Below, one piece after another: positions 33,867 to 44,484 of a stretch of 64,000 bases of DNA. Under the pieces are notes generated by a model. It was not told the origin of the DNA, made no database searches, and saw only the letters and a program-made list of their open reading frames with translations. Each line of letters starts with the position of its first letter. The first letter of the stretch is position 1. This DNA is from Saussurea involucrata (lineage: Eukaryota > Streptophyta > Magnoliopsida > Asterales > Asteraceae). The translations under genes were made by a program, and so were the position numbers. Where the stretch lies: assembly GCA_033807775.1 (NCBI GenBank), contig CM066327.1, forward strand, positions 75,274,795 to 75,338,794, given 5' to 3'.

Positions 33867-36515
33867 ATGGCAACTTCAAAGCTGAATGTTACCGCTGAGT
33901 CCATCTCCACTGATTCTGAGGAACTGGAAATCACCAAAGCTCCTCAGGTTAAGTTTGAGCTGGATCAACTAGACTGGACAAAGGCAAACAACCTTTCAGC
34001 GCTTCTCGAGTTTCCTCCTCGGAAGCAGGTATCCCATCTAGACGACGCTGTAAATTTTTTGAAGAATAGCCCCATCTACACAGCACTGACAATCACACCT
34101 CCTGCCAGTCAGCGTCTATTATCCCAATTCTGGTACTCTGCCAGACACACCAACCTACCCTCAGCCAAAGATCCATCTAAAACCATCGACTGCATACTCA
34201 GCGATACTGAGTATGGCACCATCAAGATAACCCCCGCAATAATCCGCAAAGCTCTGAAATTCCCTAACGCTACCTCAGAAAATCCTTTCATTCCATTTCC
34301 TGACCACAAGAAGCACGCTGACAGGGAAGAAATCATTGCTTTCCTTGATGCGATGGGTTACATCTGGGAGACTGGAAGAGACAAGCTACCTGAGAAGAAG
34401 CTGACGCTGATAAAGAAATCCAAGATGCCCAGCGAGATGAACTTCATCTTCGCTCACCTGATCAGCTGCATGACAGCGAAATCCGGATCTTCTGATCAAG
34501 CCGCTCAACCTCAGCAGGCCATGGGTTACGCACTGCTGAAAGGTCTCAACATTGACTGGGCCTCCATCATCTATGAAGACCTCATTCAACGTGTTGATTC
34601 TGCCGCTGACCGACCAGCATGGGTTCCTTACCCGCGATTCATCAGCGCCATCTTTCAATATGGCCTGAAGGACAGCTATCCTGAAGAGGGTGATCTGAAA
34701 CTCTCTCAGATTGGCCCTAAAGTTCTCGACTTCAAGCCTGTCGCCAACGAGGTACGTCTCTCTACCCTTCTCACTCTACTTAATTCTCCGCTTTCTGTGG
34801 CTCCTTCAGCGACTATACCCCTCGCTGATTCCCAGGCCACAAAATCCTTTCCTTCTAAGAAAAGGAAACAATCTCTTACCCCTCTTGATTCCAAAAGGAT
34901 CAAGAAAACCAAGGAGCAACCCCAGCAATTGCATGCTGAAGACTCCTCAGCTCATTCTGAAGAGCTGAAGGAAAGTTCCGTGGTACGCTCTGCCACACCA
35001 ATTCAAGCCATCCCTTCTAAACCTACTTCAGCGTCCTTAAACGCTGAGGTTAGAACTTTGGAATCTACCCAACCTTCGTCAGTCTCTCAAAAGACTGATG
35101 AAGTACTTCTCAGCGAATCCAACGCTGAACTTGAAACCCAACCCCAATTCTTATCCTTCGCTCCTCCCTCTACTTCTTTGGACACTCCTCCAGTCAAAAC
35201 TGGAGATGCCATCATTCAAGAAGCCGTTGAAGCTTCTCAGCGAATGACGAAGAAAGGACCTGCAGAGATCTCCATCCCTCACGGAACTTTTGAGGGAGAT
35301 ATGGAACACTATGGAGGGACTCGAAACTTTGATGAGTTCGTCAACGCTCCTGCAGGTACAGATCCCACCTTAAACACTGTAACTAAACCTGAAACTTCTG
35401 AGCTTTCCTTTGTTCACAAGTACTTATATGTTACAGGTCCTTTTTTGGGAGACATCAACCAGTCTCTGAAGTCTATGGAGATGAAACTTACGGATCTCAC
35501 CACCGGTCTATCAAATAACTCTACAGCTGTAACAAACGCTGGAGAGAATCTGACGAAGCTGACTACTGTGGTGGACAAGAAGGCCTCCTCTGATGACATC
35601 AAAGACCTTGATAAAACTCTCGCCGACTTTGCCAAAGTGCTCTCCGACATCTACACTGACTACACCAACCTCAAATCATCAGTTTCCACCATTTCCAGCG
35701 AGGTTACAACGCTGAAGAAATCGGTTGGTACACTCGAAGGTGATATGTCAGTGGTCAAGACCGACTTGGGCTCAGTGAAGACCGATCTTAGTTCTGTCAA
35801 GACAATGATCGAGACGCTGGTGAACAAGGCAAATAATCCAGCTCCTGCTCCGGCCCCTGCACCTGTTTTGGACTCATTCACCGCAGAGGATCGCCAAGAG
35901 CTGAAGAAAATCACGCCTGCTATTTCTGGCCTAGAAGACAGAATAGCTAAGCTTGAAGATTGTGTGAAAGTCTCTGGCCCAGAAGACAGAGACAACACCA
36001 ATGCTGAATCTACCCATTCCTCCCCCGCCCATCATGAGAAAGAGGGGGAGAAGAGCGCTGAACAGGAGAAGAGCGCTGAAGATCAAAATAAGAGCGCTGA
36101 AGACCTTTCCCATGATGAATCTATCAGGGGAGAGGGTAATGAAGATCGGATTACTGGACCTCAGGGAGATGAAAACCCTGAGGGAACCGAGAACCTCGCC
36201 TCTGTATCTGAGGGGGAGAAACTCGAAGAAGATGCTGAGGAATCTGAAGCAGAAGAAGACGAAGACTTCGACATCCCTGAAGCTGAACCATCCTCCTCTC
36301 CAAGGAACGATGATGATGATGATGAAGATGACGATGATTTCTTTGTTGTCAAACCTGCTCCTCGAACCAAAGCTCTTAAAGGTATTTCAATAAAAGAACC
36401 TTCAGGGGAGAAGACAAAGACAAAGCACTCAGCCTCTGGCGCTGAGAAAAGCAAAGACAAAGGCATCGCTGAAGATGTTAATCTGGCGATCCTACTTGCA
36501 AAGCCGATTTGTCAG
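33867..36515 (+). CDS. Envelope-like coiled-coil protein of element B (candidate exon 1)
   Basis: Open from ATG 33867; unspliced it stops at 36524 (885 residues). Function unknown. Parts: conserved plant-transposon-type domain (about 45-265; HLDDAVNFLKN, LLSQFWYSARH, ITPAIIRKAL, FAHLISCMTAK); a two-part basic cluster KKRK/KRIKKTK near 330-348 resembling a nuclear localisation signal; heptad-like stretches about 530-680; Pro/Ala linker; three or four KSAEQ/KSAED repeats; a D/E-rich tail RNDDDDDEDDDDFF near 815-830. No signal peptide or membrane helix. C has the same plan. A nuclear or structural coiled-coil role fits the visible features better than an envelope; this is inference. Confidence 0.88.
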
Positions 36516-36665
36516 GTACACTAAACTTATTTTTCCTTCCCTGATCATCTCTGAAAAATCAGTTATCCATTCCACAAACACCTACACATCCACATTTTTT
36601 TCTATCTTTTCTACCCAAGTTCTTCTACCCAGTTCTTATTTGTAAGATCGCTGCGTTTCAGCTAG
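36516..36665 (+). other. Candidate intron between envelope-like and 3' ORFs, element B
   Basis: Donor TTTGTCAG|GTACAC, acceptor TTTCAGCTAG; 150 bp with a T/C-rich 3' half. Joining 36515 to 36666 keeps the frame (33867 and 36666 share it). Continuity of the two regions in element C supports a single protein. Confidence 0.5.
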
Positions 36666-37898
36666 TCCTCTCCCCTGTTTGAGGATATCGCTGAAAGATC
36701 TTCTATTGCGACTTCACCAATAATTCCAGCTACCGCTGAAGACATAATCCCAGTCTTAGATTTAATCTCTGAGACTGATGAATCAGAAGAACAACCTCTC
36801 TCGCACAGAAACAGACCCTCAGTTCCTCAAAAGAGGAGAGAAGAAATGATAAAGCGATTCGAGGATCAGCTAATCATCCTAAGGCGCGATCAACTACCTT
36901 CAGTTCCTCCTAAATTCAGAATTTCAAAAGCTGAATACCAGGATCATCTCAGAGCTGAACGCCTCATCGCTGAAAGGAAGGAAGCTGAAGATAAAGACAG
37001 AGAATACACCATCAAGCTCACTCAAGAATCTGTCAAAGACCCCAAGCTGAAGCGTATTCCCATTCAAATCCAACGAAAGCTTTGGGAACAAGCCCAGAAG
37101 ATCGTGGAAAAGAAAGCTGAAGTTTCTCAGACCACCCTGATCTGGTGTAAAGAGAAAATCCACTTCAGATATCGTCCAGCGAAGATCAACAAGGTATTCA
37201 TCTCTGGAAGAACCTCCATCGGAGTACCTATTGTTGACATCAAACTGTTCAGAGAAGATGACTCATCTGAAACCTTTCGTGCTGACACTGTAAAAAGGTA
37301 TGGTCTCTCTGAATGGCTGGAGATGAGGTTAGCTATCCAACCATCAAAATCTAAGTACAAGGATCATTTCGAAAAGCTGATAAACAGACAGATCGATTTG
37401 ATATCTTCTTGTGTGGATATTCCTCCTGTTCCTGATTTAAAGCCGAAAAGAAAAAAGGGCTCTCCAAGGAAGAAACGTCAAGATTCAAACTCAGGTCCTG
37501 TCATACGAAATGAAACTGGAATTGGTTTCTCTCGCGCTGAAGTACTTGGTCCTGATCCTGATCTATCTGCCCTTGACATCTCTTTGCCACCATGTGAACT
37601 TTTCGTCCCTGGTAAAGTCATCAGTAATCCATATGGAATATTCTTTCTTGACTACGACGGACGTAAATGCTTTCAACGGATCGCTGAGCTTCCAATCACT
37701 CCAATCGAACAGCTCAAAGATCTCATCTACTGGTGCGACTTCAGAAAAGACATTCAGGCACGACACCTAAAACCCTTGATTTTTGAAGCTGCTCTGAAGC
37801 TAAAGAATAAAGGAGAAAAGGTTCCTGACTGGATGATTCCAACTGAAAAGACAACCCTTGATGAACTTCTCATTAAGGAAGAACCCTTTGAAGGCTGA
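36666..37898 (+). CDS. 3' ORF of element B (candidate exon 2), unknown conserved protein
   Basis: Open from 36666; an ATG exists at 36846 (350 residues to TGA at 37898), but codons before it are conserved in frame with A (IPVLDLISETDE), favouring splicing onto the upstream ORF. Segments conserved with A and partly C: DPKLKR, GLSEWLE, RNETGIGFSRAEVLGPD, NPYGIFFLDYDG, RHLKPLIFEAALKLKN. Two basic clusters (KPKRKKGSPRKKRQ) resemble nuclear localisation signals. I recognise no catalytic motif or known fold. Confidence 0.8.
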   Translation, partial: SSPLFEDIAERSSIATSPIIPATAEDIIPVLDLISETDESEEQPLSHRNRPSVPQKRREEMIKRFEDQLIILRRDQLPSVPPKFRISKAEYQDHLRAERLIAERKEAEDKDREYTIKLTQESVKDPKLKRIPIQIQRKLWEQAQKIVEKKAEVSQTTLIWCKEKIHFRYRPAKINKVFISGRTSIGVPIVDIKLFREDDSSETFRADTVKRYGLSEWLEMRLAIQPSKSKYKDHFEKLINRQIDLISSCVDIPPVPDLKPKRKKGSPRKKRQDSNSGPVIRNETGIGFSRAEVLGPDPDLSALDISLPPCELFVPGKVISNPYGIFFLDYDGRKCFQRIAELPITPIEQLKDLIYWCDFRKDIQARHLKPLIFEAALKLKNKGEKVPDWMIPTEKTTLDELLIKEEPFEG

Positions 37899-38154
37899 CA
37901 ACAATCACCATTTTTCTCTATTGTATCAGTCATCCTTCAGTACTTGTAATTTATTTCGCTTGTACTTGTAATCTTTCTTATTCATATTGTAACCTGATTC
38001 AAAGATTTAAAGAAAGATTTCAGCGAATGTACTTTACTCCATCAGTACTGAAAAGATCCCAGAAAACAGTAAAAGGGACAAATATTTTATGAGTTCTTTT
38101 TATCCTTATGTTTTCATTAAATAGCAATTTTCTCTGTTGCTATGTCATAATCAA
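37899..38154 (+). other. 3' untranslated region of element B
   Basis: About 255 bp, T-rich, nearly the same as the A copy at 40020-40272, leading to the PPT. Contains one TTCAGCGAAT word. Confidence 0.6.
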
Positions 38155-38166
38155 ATAGGGGGAGAT
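38155..38166 (+). other. Polypurine tract of element B
   Basis: ATAGGGGGAGAT immediately upstream of the 3' LTR; primes plus-strand DNA synthesis. Confidence 0.9.
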
Positions 38167-39132
38167 TGTTGATCCAAACCCTCAGTGATTTGATAATGAC
38201 CCTATCTTAAATACTTAGTGAAAATTGTAAGTAAACAATATGTATCAGAGTTTCACTATCGCTGATAAGTACTAAGATCTTACAGTACTGCTGATAGGAA
38301 CTCTCGCACTTTTAGATTAAACATTCAGCGAACACTGTTCACCATATCGCTGAGTCTGTTCAGTCCTTATGGTGATCGCTGATAAGTTAGTTGTTTACTT
38401 ATGATCCCTGAAGACAAGATTCACGTCAACAAAGGTTCTACGCTGAAGTCGAAGATCAAGCTCAAGAACCAGCGACAAGTCTCCTAATGAACTGATGCGG
38501 ATCAGCGAAGACTCAGATTTGTCCACTCAACGTGAAGTATCAAGTACAAGACTTCAACTATCGCTGAACTTTATCATCTGCTGAATAGTAAATGATAATC
38601 GCTGAATCAACGAAAGCTGATCATGAAGTCCTCCGTACAAAGTACTTTTGTCTTAACCTCCCTTGCACGCCACCGTACAAAATGTCAGAAAAGAACCTCC
38701 GAAAATCTGAAATCGTACAACCACTCTGATACTACACTGTTCATTCATGCGGCTACTAAGGTTGTCAACAAAGGTCAATGACATGCAACCAATCCGCTGA
38801 TGACACGTGTAAAGTGTATACTAAATTGCATTAAATGCATGCAGTATATAAAGAGATGAACTCACTTCATTTGAAGTAACTTGCTAACTCTGGACAAGTT
38901 CAAATCTCTCAAGATAGGATTTTATTAGTAATCTCCTTATCTTTCTTAGTGCAAGAAAACCTTAGTGTTCCAACTTGTTTAGATTTAGGTTTATCCTTAA
39001 TCTTGTTTCCGCAACAAGCTGTAAATTGTTAATGATTTATCAATAAACAATTTAGAAAAGTAAAATAGTGTGTTTGTATTCAACCCTCCCCCCCCCCTTC
39101 TACAAACTTGTTTAAGCCTTTCGGGACCAACA
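38167..39132 (+). mobile_element. 3' LTR of element B
   Basis: 966 bp, matching the 5' LTR everywhere I compared except the C tract. G-box and TATA box intact. Confidence 0.95.
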
Positions 39133-39137
39133 GAGAA

Positions 39138-40019
39138 TACGCCATCAAGCTTACTCAACGATCAATCAAAGACCCTAAGCTGAAAAGAGTTCCCATTGAT
39201 GTTCAACGTCAGCTCTGGGATGATGCTCAAGAAATCGTTAGAGAAAAGACAAAGGTCTCTGATACAACTTTGGAATGGGCTAAACAAATGCTGACCTATC
39301 GATCAAGACCATCCAAAATAATCAAAGCCAACATCAGAGGAAAAATGTACGTTGATGTTCCTGTTGTTGAAGTGGATGTCTACAGAGATGACAAAACCAA
39401 GCAAACCTTCTATGCTGCTTCATTAGAAAAGTTTGGTCTCTCTGAATGGTTAGAAACGAAATTAGCCATTCAGGGATCACGCTCAAAATTCAAAAGCCAT
39501 GTTGAGATGATCTTAAACAAACAGATCGACTTGCTTTCATCTGCTGTGGATATTCCTCCTACTCTTCCTCAACCGAAGAATGCCTCTGCTAAGAAGAAGA
39601 GAGTTTCTGATTCAGGTCTAATCATTCGAAATGAAACAGGTATTGGTTTCTCTCGTGCTGAAGTTCTTGGCCCTGATGCTGATCTTTCAATGCTTGACAC
39701 CTCCCTACCACCTAGAGAAACCTTCATCCCTGGCACAGTGGTAAGTGATCCATATGGTATATTCTTCTTAGACTATGATGGAAATCCTCACTTTCAACGT
39801 GTCTCTGAGCTCCACATCGCCCCCATCGAACAACTCAGAGATCTCGTACACTGGTGCGAAGTCAGACGCGACATCAAAGCTAGACACCTGAAGCCCTTGA
39901 TTTTTGAAGCTGCTCTGAAGTTAAAGAATCAAGGAGTAAATGTTCCTGACTGGATGATTCCCACTGAAAAGACGACCCTTGATGAACTTCTCATTAAGGA
40001 AGAACCCTTTGAAAACTGA
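39138..40019 (+). pseudogene. 3' ORF of element A, part downstream of nested element B
   Basis: Frame resumes after the GAGAA duplication and is open to TGA at 40019 (293 residues). Ends like B (RHLKPLIFEAALKLKN, TTLDELLIKEEPFEN) and keeps RNETGIGFSRAEVLGPD and DPYGIFFLDYDG. The first ~150 residues are only about 55-65% identical to B, although the part before the insertion is about 90% identical. The ATG at 39108 lies in the LTR of B and is not a real start. Confidence 0.85.
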
Positions 40020-40272
40020 TATAATCTCCTTTTTCTCTATTGTATCAGTTATCCTTCTGTACTTGTAAATTATTTCGCTTGTACTTGTAATCTTTCTGTT
40101 CTTCATTGTAACCTGATTCAATTTTTTAAAGAAAGATTTCAGCGAATGTACTTTACTCCATCAGTACTGAAAAGATCCCAGAAAACAGTAAAAGGGACAA
40201 ATATTTTATGAGTTCTTTTTATCCTTATGTTTTCATTAAATAGCAATTTTCTTTGTTGCTATGTCATAATCA

Positions 40273-40285
40273 AATAGGGGGAGAT
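40273..40285 (+). other. Polypurine tract of element A
   Basis: AATAGGGGGAGAT directly before the 3' LTR, same as B. Confidence 0.9.
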
Positions 40286-41249
40286 TGTTGATCCAAACCC
40301 TCAGTGATTTGATAATGACCCTCTCTTATATACTTAGTGAAAATTGTAAGTAAACAATATGTATCAGAGTTTCACTATCGCTGATAAGTACTAAGATCTT
40401 ACAGTACCACTGATAGGAACTCTTGCTCTTTAAATTAAACATTCAGCGAACACTGTTCACCATTAATGTTCTGAGTCTGTTCAGTCATTATGATGATCAC
40501 TGATAAGTTAGTTGTTTACTTATGATCCCTGAAGACAAGTTTCACGTCAACAAAGGTTCTACGCTGAAGTCGAAGATCAAGCTCAAGAACCAGTGACAAG
40601 TCTCCTAATGAACTGATACGGATCAGCGAAGACTCAGATTTGTCCACTCAACGTGAAGTATCAAGTACAAGACTTCAGCTATCGCTGAACTTTATCATTC
40701 GCTGAATAGAAAATGATAATCGTTGAATCAACAAAAGCTGATCATGAAGTCCTCCGTACAAAGTACTTTTGTCTTAACCACCCTTGCACGACTCCGTACG
40801 AAATGTCAGAAAAGAACCTCCGAAAATCTGAAATCGTACAACCACTCTGATACTACACTGTTCATCCTTACGGCTACTAAGGTTGTCATCAAAAGTCAAT
40901 GACATGCAACCAACCAGCTGATGACACATGTAAAGTATATACTGACTTGCATTAAATGCATGCAGTATATAAAGAGATGAACTCACTTCTTTTGAAGTAA
41001 TTTGCTAACTCTGGAAAAGTTCAAATCTCTTATCTCAGATAGGTTATTATTAGTAATTTCCTTATCTCTCTTAGTGCAAGAAACCTTAGTGTTCCAACTT
41101 GTTTAGATTTAGGTTTATCCTTAATCTTGTCTCCGCAACAAGCTGTAAATTGTTAATGATTTATCAATAAACAATTTAGAAAAGTAAAATCTGTGTGTTT
41201 GTATTCAACCCCCCCTTCTACAAACTTGTATAGGCCTTCGGGACCAACA
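40286..41249 (+). mobile_element. 3' LTR of element A
   Basis: 964 bp. Differs from the 5' LTR at about 13 sites, mostly C-to-T or G-to-A type and several inside CG (for example ATCGCTG to ATCACTG, CAGCGA to CAGTGA, ACACGTG to ACACATG), consistent with deamination of methylated cytosine. The C tract has 7 C here versus 13 in the 5' LTR. Confidence 0.93.
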
Positions 41250-41264
41250 CTTCTCCAAGTATGA

Positions 41265-41549
41265 CACTACAAAACAAATGACTTTTACCCACAAACTTCA
41301 CCCAGGGGAATTTCCGTCGGTGATTACCCAGGGATCACCCAGAAAATATCAATGGTTCGGTAGAATCCGGTGTTTTTCGAGAAAATACCCATGGATCACC
41401 TAGAGAATCCTTGGGTAATTTGACACTGATTTGCATTACCCACAAAATTTTACCCACGAAGTTTTTGTGACGGTTTTGTGGCGAATCACCCTTTAGTGAC
41501 AGATTTCTCAGAAAAAAGTTCGTAGGTAAAAGTTTTTCGTTTAGTAGTG
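41265..41549. mobile_element. CACTA-type MITE
   Basis: Starts CACTACAAAACAAATGACTTTTACCCAC and ends with its approximate complement GTAGGTAAAAG...TTTAGTAGTG; flanked by TGA (41262-41264 and 41550-41552), the 3-bp duplication of CACTA (En/Spm) elements. 285 bp, internally rich in ACCCA/GGGTA words, no coding capacity. Confidence 0.85.
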
Positions 41550-41552
41550 TGA

Positions 41553-41708
41553 CCTCCTTCTTTCATATGCATACTTTCTTCTTCAATCATCATCTTTTCA
41601 CCAACGTGGGATAAACATACATAACCAAATTTCAAGAATGACCTTCTCCTTTAATATACTCAGTTTTTTATTCTTCTCATCAATGTGAGATAAACAAACT
41701 TAACCACT
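41553..41708. other. Short intergenic spacer
   Basis: Two diverged copies of the CACCAACGTGGGATAAAC repeat seen also before element A (15120-15212). Confidence 0.4.
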
Positions 41709-44479
41709 GTAACATCCTCAAAATTGGAAAGAGCAACTAAACAAAACTTCGGTAAAATAATCAAATAAGGATAAAATTCCTTCTACAAACCATTCTTGGA
41801 AATACCTCAAAATATACAACATAACAACTTCAACAACTCAATATCCTAAGTCCTACACCAAGACTGCAAAAGTCGGGTGTTACTTAACTCAAACCAAAGT
41901 TGCTAATCCCAAAATGCGGAAGACTTCACCAAGTCACTTACTTCTTTAGCACACAACTAGCTCTCCACTCTTCACAGTGTCACTAGAACTATTCCCAACC
42001 GGAACCTGTTGCACATGCCGACAAATAAAAAGGGTTAGGCTAACGCCTAGGGAGTTCAAGAGTTTTCATCACGATTAAAATAATTCGTTAAACCACACGA
42101 GTACAACTCAACAACATGATTTTCCAAAAAAAGATTATATTTAAGTATGTGAACAACCCATTTTCCAACGCACGCAAAACCCGTGCCAAAAGCTCCACAA
42201 TGAAACATTTCTAAATAATGTATGTAGATCCAATAACTCACTTAAAACGTGGATGATTATTAAATTTCCAAATGAAGTAAACTTGAGTAAAAACTCCATT
42301 ATTCGAAACATCCCAGCAAGGAGGAGAAATAATACAACACCCATAAAAAATGGAAAAAAAATCGAAATACATATAATACGTTCCTGAAAGCATGTGACCG
42401 ACTCAACAACCCACACAAAGCGTAATTATAAATAAAGTCCAATTACCCAAGCATGGGAGTAATCATTCAAGAAAACCTTAATATACGTGGAGGAGTTCCA
42501 ATATTAAAGTCAATTCTTGCAATTACCCGCACAAGGCTTATACGGTAATAAAACATGCATATCACAATATTCAATATAATATTGACAATAACGGGGGAGA
42601 CCCGTATCCATTGAGGGTGGAGGAAACACGTAAGTATACCACCCGTACAACGTTAATCGTATAACACTTCGCGACTAGACGTCCAAAGGTTCCTACGACT
42701 TCTTAGCAAGTTTCACCTCAAGAGACGGTTGACCTTAGTTTCTATTCCCACAAATTCCACCACAAGGCCCGACACGCTTAGGACTACCTCCAAGGCATTA
42801 CCTTCAAAGCGGCGGAGGTCCTAGTGCCTACCTCCAAGGTAGCACCTCCAGACTCAACCCTCCTAGTGCCTACTTGAAAAGTTTAAGGTCATAAACATGG
42901 GTCCCGGAGTCTAACCCCGCAATACTCATGCAACCTCATAAACAAGACTGACTCATATGCCATGCATCCAATGCAAACATAGTCAAACAATTACATATCC
43001 CACACAAGAATGTCGGACATCTTTAACACATGTAATCAGTTAATAATTATGACTCAAAACGCATATAATCTCAAACTCTACATAGAGTAATTTACATTGG
43101 ACCAAGGTCCTCAAGACTTATTTGAGTCAAATACGAGCCAAAGGCTCTACAATGCATTTGACCAATAATAAAGACCACAAATGCGATAAAATGCATTTAA
43201 ATATCATATAGACAAACACATACCTCCAAGATACGATAAGTCCACAATCCCATCATATATTCGGTCAAATCATATTCCACATAAATCACAACCATATATG
43301 TACACCAATGACCCATAACAATAAATATGAATTTTTCCAACATATTATAGTGTCCTTTCACCAAAGACCCCCATTTACACAAAAAACCTTCCAAACCACC
43401 TTTTTCTTGAGATACATTTATCAAATTACTCAAAAATCCCAATGTGGGTGTTTTATAATGTTTTCAAGATTAAAACTTCAAATAGTCAAACCCAACAAAT
43501 GACTCAACCATAGATAATTTTCATGTAAAACACATAAACACTTGGAAATTGAAATTTTTGGCATGTACAGCGTTTTCATAAAGCAACTTGAACTCACCTT
43601 GCTAGATTTAGGCTAAATCTAGATTTTCCCCAAACTTGAGCTCTTTTGAAGAAACTTGAATTCTCAAGCCAAATCTTCCAAACACCTAGACCCATAAGTT
43701 TCCAACCACCAATAATCATATCCACCCACTTAGAATCGTTCCCCAAACATTTTACATCAATATCTCAACTCATACCAAAACCCTAATTTCCATAAATGAA
43801 GAAAATAGAAGATTACCTACCCACATCTTGTATTCCACCATCAACATACTTCTAGGGTCACCAATAAGAACCTCAAGCTCCAAATCTTCACAAGAGTGAA
43901 ATGGGTTGGATGAAACCTAGGAAAACTTAGAAACTCAAGAAGATGAAGAGGAGATGAAGTACACCTAGCTTTTGCTTCCAAATCCTTGCTAGATGAGGAA
44001 GAATCACATGAAATCTCGACTAATGGGGTCTCAAAGGCTCAAAATTGACAATGGTGGCTGAGGGTTTCGGTTCTTGGGAGAGAAAAACGAAGTGGGTGAA
44101 GTGAAATGAGGAAAAGGGGTGAAAAATCCAGTTTTTATGGGTCAGGTGCCCCCGTGCGACAATGGCCGACGACTATGCCCTTTGGCATAGTCGTGTGTCA
44201 CAGTCGCGGGCTTGGTACCACCTTCTGTTCCCTGGTGCTACATTGATCAGCGACATTGACACGTGTCATAGTCGCTGGTCATAGTCGCTCAGGAGGTACC
44301 GAACACCGTTTTGGCCATAACTTTTTCGTTTTAGCTCCGTTTTTGCTCCGGAAAGGACCGTTGGATTCGTATTTGGATTCTTCATCCAACAAGACCATAA
44401 AATATAGGATTCAATCCAAAATCCTATTTTTCATATTTATCTTAAAAGATCGATACCTTCTAAAGATCAGGGAGTTACA
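41709..44479 (-). mobile_element. Solo LTR, Ty3/Gypsy-type, minus strand
   Basis: Plus-strand ends TGTAACATCCTC and GGGAGTTACA; 2771 bp. Flanks ACCAC (41704-41708) and CCCAC (44480-44484) form a target duplication with one mismatch. Shares blocks with 11828-14427, including TTAGGCTAACGCCTAG (hairpin 42036-42049) and GGGGGAGACCCGTATCCATTGAG. Near the minus-strand start (about 44140-44300) is a CpG-rich palindromic block with the perfect hairpin GACTATGCC-CTTT-GGCATAGTC. No genes inside; ORFs are short and domainless. Confidence 0.75.
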
Positions 44480-44484
44480 CCCAC

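Larger units (their letters stand above)
26142..39132 (+). mobile_element. Element B: full-length SIRE/Maximus-type Ty1/Copia element nested in A
   Basis: 12,991 bp with LTRs 26142-27105 and 38167-39132, target duplication GAGAA, PBS, PPT and the full gene set. Compared by eye the two LTRs are the same except in the C tract near the end (a T within the run, and TTTT versus TTCT next to it), so insertion is very recent. Gag, envelope-like and 3' ORFs are open. Pol has one nonsense codon in RNase H. B is a sibling of A (LTRs roughly 93% similar by eye), inserted in the same orientation. Confidence 0.95.
15213..41249 (+). mobile_element. Element A: SIRE/Maximus-type Ty1/Copia retrotransposon, split by nested element B
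   Basis: Bounded by LTRs 15213-16182 and 40286-41249 with CTTCT target duplications. Subtracting B (26142-39132) and its 5-bp duplication leaves about 13.0 kb. Gene order is gag, protease, integrase, RT, RNase H, spacer, envelope-like ORF, 3' ORF; integrase before RT is the Copia order, and a long extra 3' coding region is typical of the SIRE/Maximus lineage. By eye the two LTRs differ at about 13 positions plus the length of a C tract, so A is older than B. Gag is frameshifted and the envelope-like ORF has a stop; pol is open. Confidence 0.93.

Noticed and set aside
26142..39132. A/B as a tandem or segmental duplication
   Set aside because: Exact 5-bp target duplications at both element boundaries and restoration of the A reading frame on removing B show transposition.
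39108..39137. ATG at 39108 as start of the downstream 3' ORF of A
   Set aside because: It lies in the 3' LTR of B; the frame only continues because of where B inserted.
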